64,000 nucleotides of DNA from positions 7,619 to 71,618 of the forward strand of contig CALAUG010000046.1 in the NCBI GenBank assembly GCA_937892155.1, written 5' to 3'. How positions within the stretch are numbered: position 1 is the stretch's first letter; each line of letters begins with the position of its first letter. Source of the stretch: an uncultured Bacteroidales bacterium. Lineage in GTDB: Bacteria > Bacteroidota > Bacteroidia > Bacteroidales > UBA1715. The notes below the pieces were generated by a model. That model did no database searches, was not told where the DNA came from, and saw only the letters and a list, made by a program, of their open reading frames with translations. The translations under genes were made by a program, and so were the position numbers. Positions 62,621 to 64,000 of this stretch are shown piece after piece.

Positions 62621-62851
62621 TTACTTCTGCTTTGGGCGGTACATGATGCCCGCGATGATTGAAACAAAACCTACGAAGCAAACCACAGGAGCAACCTTGA
62701 TGCGCATCGCATTAAAAATCTCTGGATTGTACTGGGTAGTGTCAGAACTTGCACCACTCATCATTACGAAACCAATAACAACGATAACCATGCTTATAGC
62801 AAGCATGATGAAGTTAATTTTGCCTAAGGCTAAATCTTTCTTTTCTTTCAT
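62621..62851 (-). CDS. DUF3098 small membrane protein
   Basis: A 76-residue protein (ATG at 62851, MKEKKDLALGKINF) with two transmembrane helices, FIMLAISMVIVVIGFVMMSG (about 14-33) and VAPVVCFVGFVSIIAGIMY (about 52-71), of the DUF3098 family common in Bacteroidota. It is found regularly between ftsX and uppP in this phylum, so a link with cell-envelope growth is plausible but unproven. The open frame runs on to 62902, but that extension overlaps nothing conserved. Confidence 0.85.
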   Translation of the reverse strand: MKEKKDLALGKINFIMLAISMVIVVIGFVMMSGASSDTTQYNPEIFNAMRIKVAPVVCFVGFVSIIAGIMYRPKQK

Positions 62852-62902
62852 TTTCCTAAATGAATATTTTTTTTCGAGAGAACAACTCCCCCTTACTATC
62901 AA

Positions 62903-62943
62903 TCTTTACTCTTTACTCTTTACACTTTAATCTTTACTCTTTT
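62903..62943. repeat. 7-bp tandem repeat array (TCTTTAC-type)
   Basis: Six 7-mers on the plus strand: TCTTTAC, TCTTTAC, TCTTTAC, ACTTTAA, TCTTTAC, TCTTTTC. On the minus strand the unit is GTAAAGA, a relative of the TTAAGAR unit of the other arrays. It lies in the 105-base gap between ftsX and the DUF3098 gene, inside the operon. Confidence 0.85.
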
Positions 62944-62956
62944 CACGCTTTCCACC

Positions 62957-63835
62957 TTAGAACTTATAAAGATCCTTTGCCTTCATCTTCAGGAAGTGAT
63001 TCACAGAGACATAGACGCAGAAAGTGGTGATAATGAGTCCGAAGAGCACAACGGAGACACCAGTAATTACAAGTGTCTCAACGGTCACGACTTCAGTAAT
63101 ATCCGGCTCAAAGTTGTAAAGTCCGGCAATACAACCTGCGAGAGCAGCATCAGCGATAAAAGCTGCAAGCAGTCCTTGAAGAGCACCCATCTTAAGGAAT
63201 GGAGCACGAATGAACGACCAGGAAGCACCTACCAGTTTCATAGTATTGATAGTGAAACGGCGAGCATAGATGCCAAGTCGGACGGTATTGCTGATAAGAG
63301 TGAACGAAACAAAAGACAGCAACACAGCAAGAGCCATCATCACAAGTAACAGCTTATGAAGGTTGCTATTCACTTTGTTCATCAAATCCTGCTGGTATGT
63401 AACCTCAGAAACCTGCTTGTCAGCCTTCAACTGCTTTGCAATCCACTTCATTGAGTCTGCATTAGCACATTCTGCCTTAAGATAGATTTCAGCAGAAGGT
63501 GTGAATGGATTCTCACCAAGAAACTCTGCCGGACTTGCTCCAAGCGCCTTTGTCTGCTCCTTCAGAGCCTGTTCCTTGCTGATATAATCCAATTTAGCAA
63601 CGTAATGCTTTTTCTTTATCTTGCTACACGCAATCTTTGCCTGCTGATCAGATACATTATCCGCAAACATCACGGTTACAGTAAGATTTTCCTTTACATA
63701 GTTGGAGAGATTACGAGCAGTAAGACCAGTGAACACAACCATACCAAGCAGTATCAGCACAAGAGCCGTACTTATGCAAAGTGTCACCATCTGAAGACCG
63801 ATTCTGCTTTCTCCTGATTTCTTTCTTTTCTTCAT
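62957..63835 (-). CDS. ftsX: Cell division protein FtsX
   Basis: FtsX is the membrane partner of FtsE that controls periplasmic cell-wall hydrolases. The ATG at 63835 (MKKRKKSGESRIGLQMVTLC) gives 292 residues, normal for FtsX; the frame is open 45 bases further. Four transmembrane helices: about 15-38 (VTLCISTALVLILLGMVVFTG), and a C-terminal group near 170-190, 220-240 and 265-285. The extracytoplasmic loop (NVSDQQAKIACSKIKK) is typical of FtsX. It heads the operon DUF3098, uppP, truB, queA, GT2, ung, while ftsE is at 49040. Confidence 0.93.
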   Translation of the reverse strand: MKKRKKSGESRIGLQMVTLCISTALVLILLGMVVFTGLTARNLSNYVKENLTVTVMFADNVSDQQAKIACSKIKKKHYVAKLDYISKEQALKEQTKALGASPAEFLGENPFTPSAEIYLKAECANADSMKWIAKQLKADKQVSEVTYQQDLMNKVNSNLHKLLLVMMALAVLLSFVSFTLISNTVRLGIYARRFTINTMKLVGASWSFIRAPFLKMGALQGLLAAFIADAALAGCIAGLYNFEPDITEVVTVETLVITGVSVVLFGLIITTFCVYVSVNHFLKMKAKDLYKF

Positions 63836-63882
63836 TATTTTTATTAAAATAAACGTCAAATCCAGCGTATAGGTACACAATA

Positions 63883-63897
63883 CACCAAATTTCGGTG
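63883..63897 (-). other. Short hairpin in the ftsX leader
   Basis: The minus strand reads CACCGAAATTTGGTG directly after the -7 element; CACC pairs with GGTG. It would form at the 5' end of the mRNA. Confidence 0.45.
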
Positions 63898-63928
63898 CAA
63901 AGTAACAAAAAAATATTCAGCCACACAA
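63898..63928 (-). promoter_or_regulatory. Promoter of the ftsX-ung operon
   Basis: On the minus strand TTG (63928-63926), a 20-base spacer and TTACTTTG (63905-63898), one mismatch from TAnnTTTG. It lies 63 bases before the ftsX ATG. Confidence 0.6.
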
Positions 63929-64000
63929 GGATTTAAGATTCATTAACACAAAGAAGTCTCTTCTCTCCGTCTTTATCATCACTTGAATTCCTCACGGATC

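Overview
The window is an AT-rich stretch of a bacterial chromosome, almost certainly from the order Bacteroidales (phylum Bacteroidota). The evidence is convergent. There is a dcw cell-wall/division cluster with Bacteroidota features (MraY with a central insertion, FtsZ with a terminal NVD tail, PBP with a C-terminal PASTA domain). Proteins carry type IX secretion C-terminal domains. Promoters follow the TTG / TAnnTTTG pattern instead of sigma-70, and genes have weak Shine-Dalgarno sequences. LpxB, Omp-like barrels and lipoproteins show a Gram-negative envelope, and MurE has the DNPR motif of meso-diaminopimelate peptidoglycan. I cannot assign a genus from the sequence alone. No tRNA, rRNA, CRISPR array, IS transposase or phage was seen.

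Layout. 1-1614: the 5' part of a propeller sensor, cut by the window edge. 1690-6891: pheT, then a divergent surE / small membrane protein / lpxB / ruvX group. 6944-18615: a two-gene unit dominated by a giant (about 3450 aa) secreted protein that joins a glycoside hydrolase family 8-like domain to DUF11-like and many Ig-like repeats and a type IX sorting domain; a lipoprotein with PepSY-like and SdiA-regulated-like parts follows it. 18861-23564: rRNA/tRNA methyltransferase, HD hydrolase, two lipoproteins (pentapeptide-like and papain-like) and an aquaporin. 23713-27849: pgpH, a metallo-beta-lactamase-fold hydrolase, gmhB and a methyltransferase-like gene. 27917-29422: a degenerate glutamate-5-kinase-like protein and a class IV aminotransferase-like protein. 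29485-32514: a TolB-like propeller / outer-membrane barrel protein.

32616-47852 is the dcw cluster, transcribed leftward: mraZ, rsmH, ftsL-like, ftsI, murE, mraY, murD, ftsW, murG, murC, ftsQ, ftsA, ftsZ. Most junctions overlap or are a few bases long. It is headed by 10-bp-spaced GTGGG-like repeats (probable MraZ operator) and closed by a hairpin terminator. 48050-54750: metA, ftsE-sufB-HEAT-like gene, thyA, murB, and a glycosyltransferase. 54761-58357: parE, a short palindromic element with heptamer repeats, a BspA-like LRR protein, and a DUF2148 iron-sulfur protein. 58457-63835 is a leftward operon: ftsX, DUF3098 gene, uppP, truB, queA, family 2 glycosyltransferase, ung.

The central theme is envelope growth and division: peptidoglycan precursors (murB, murC-E, mraY, murG), lipid carrier recycling (uppP), the divisome (ftsA, L, Q, W, Z, I, with ftsE and ftsX at two separate loci), and lipid A and heptose synthesis (lpxB, gmhB). 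The most unusual items are the giant GH8/Ig protein with its structured leader, the degenerate kinase / aminotransferase pair, the MITE-like palindrome, and the dispersed 7-bp tandem arrays.
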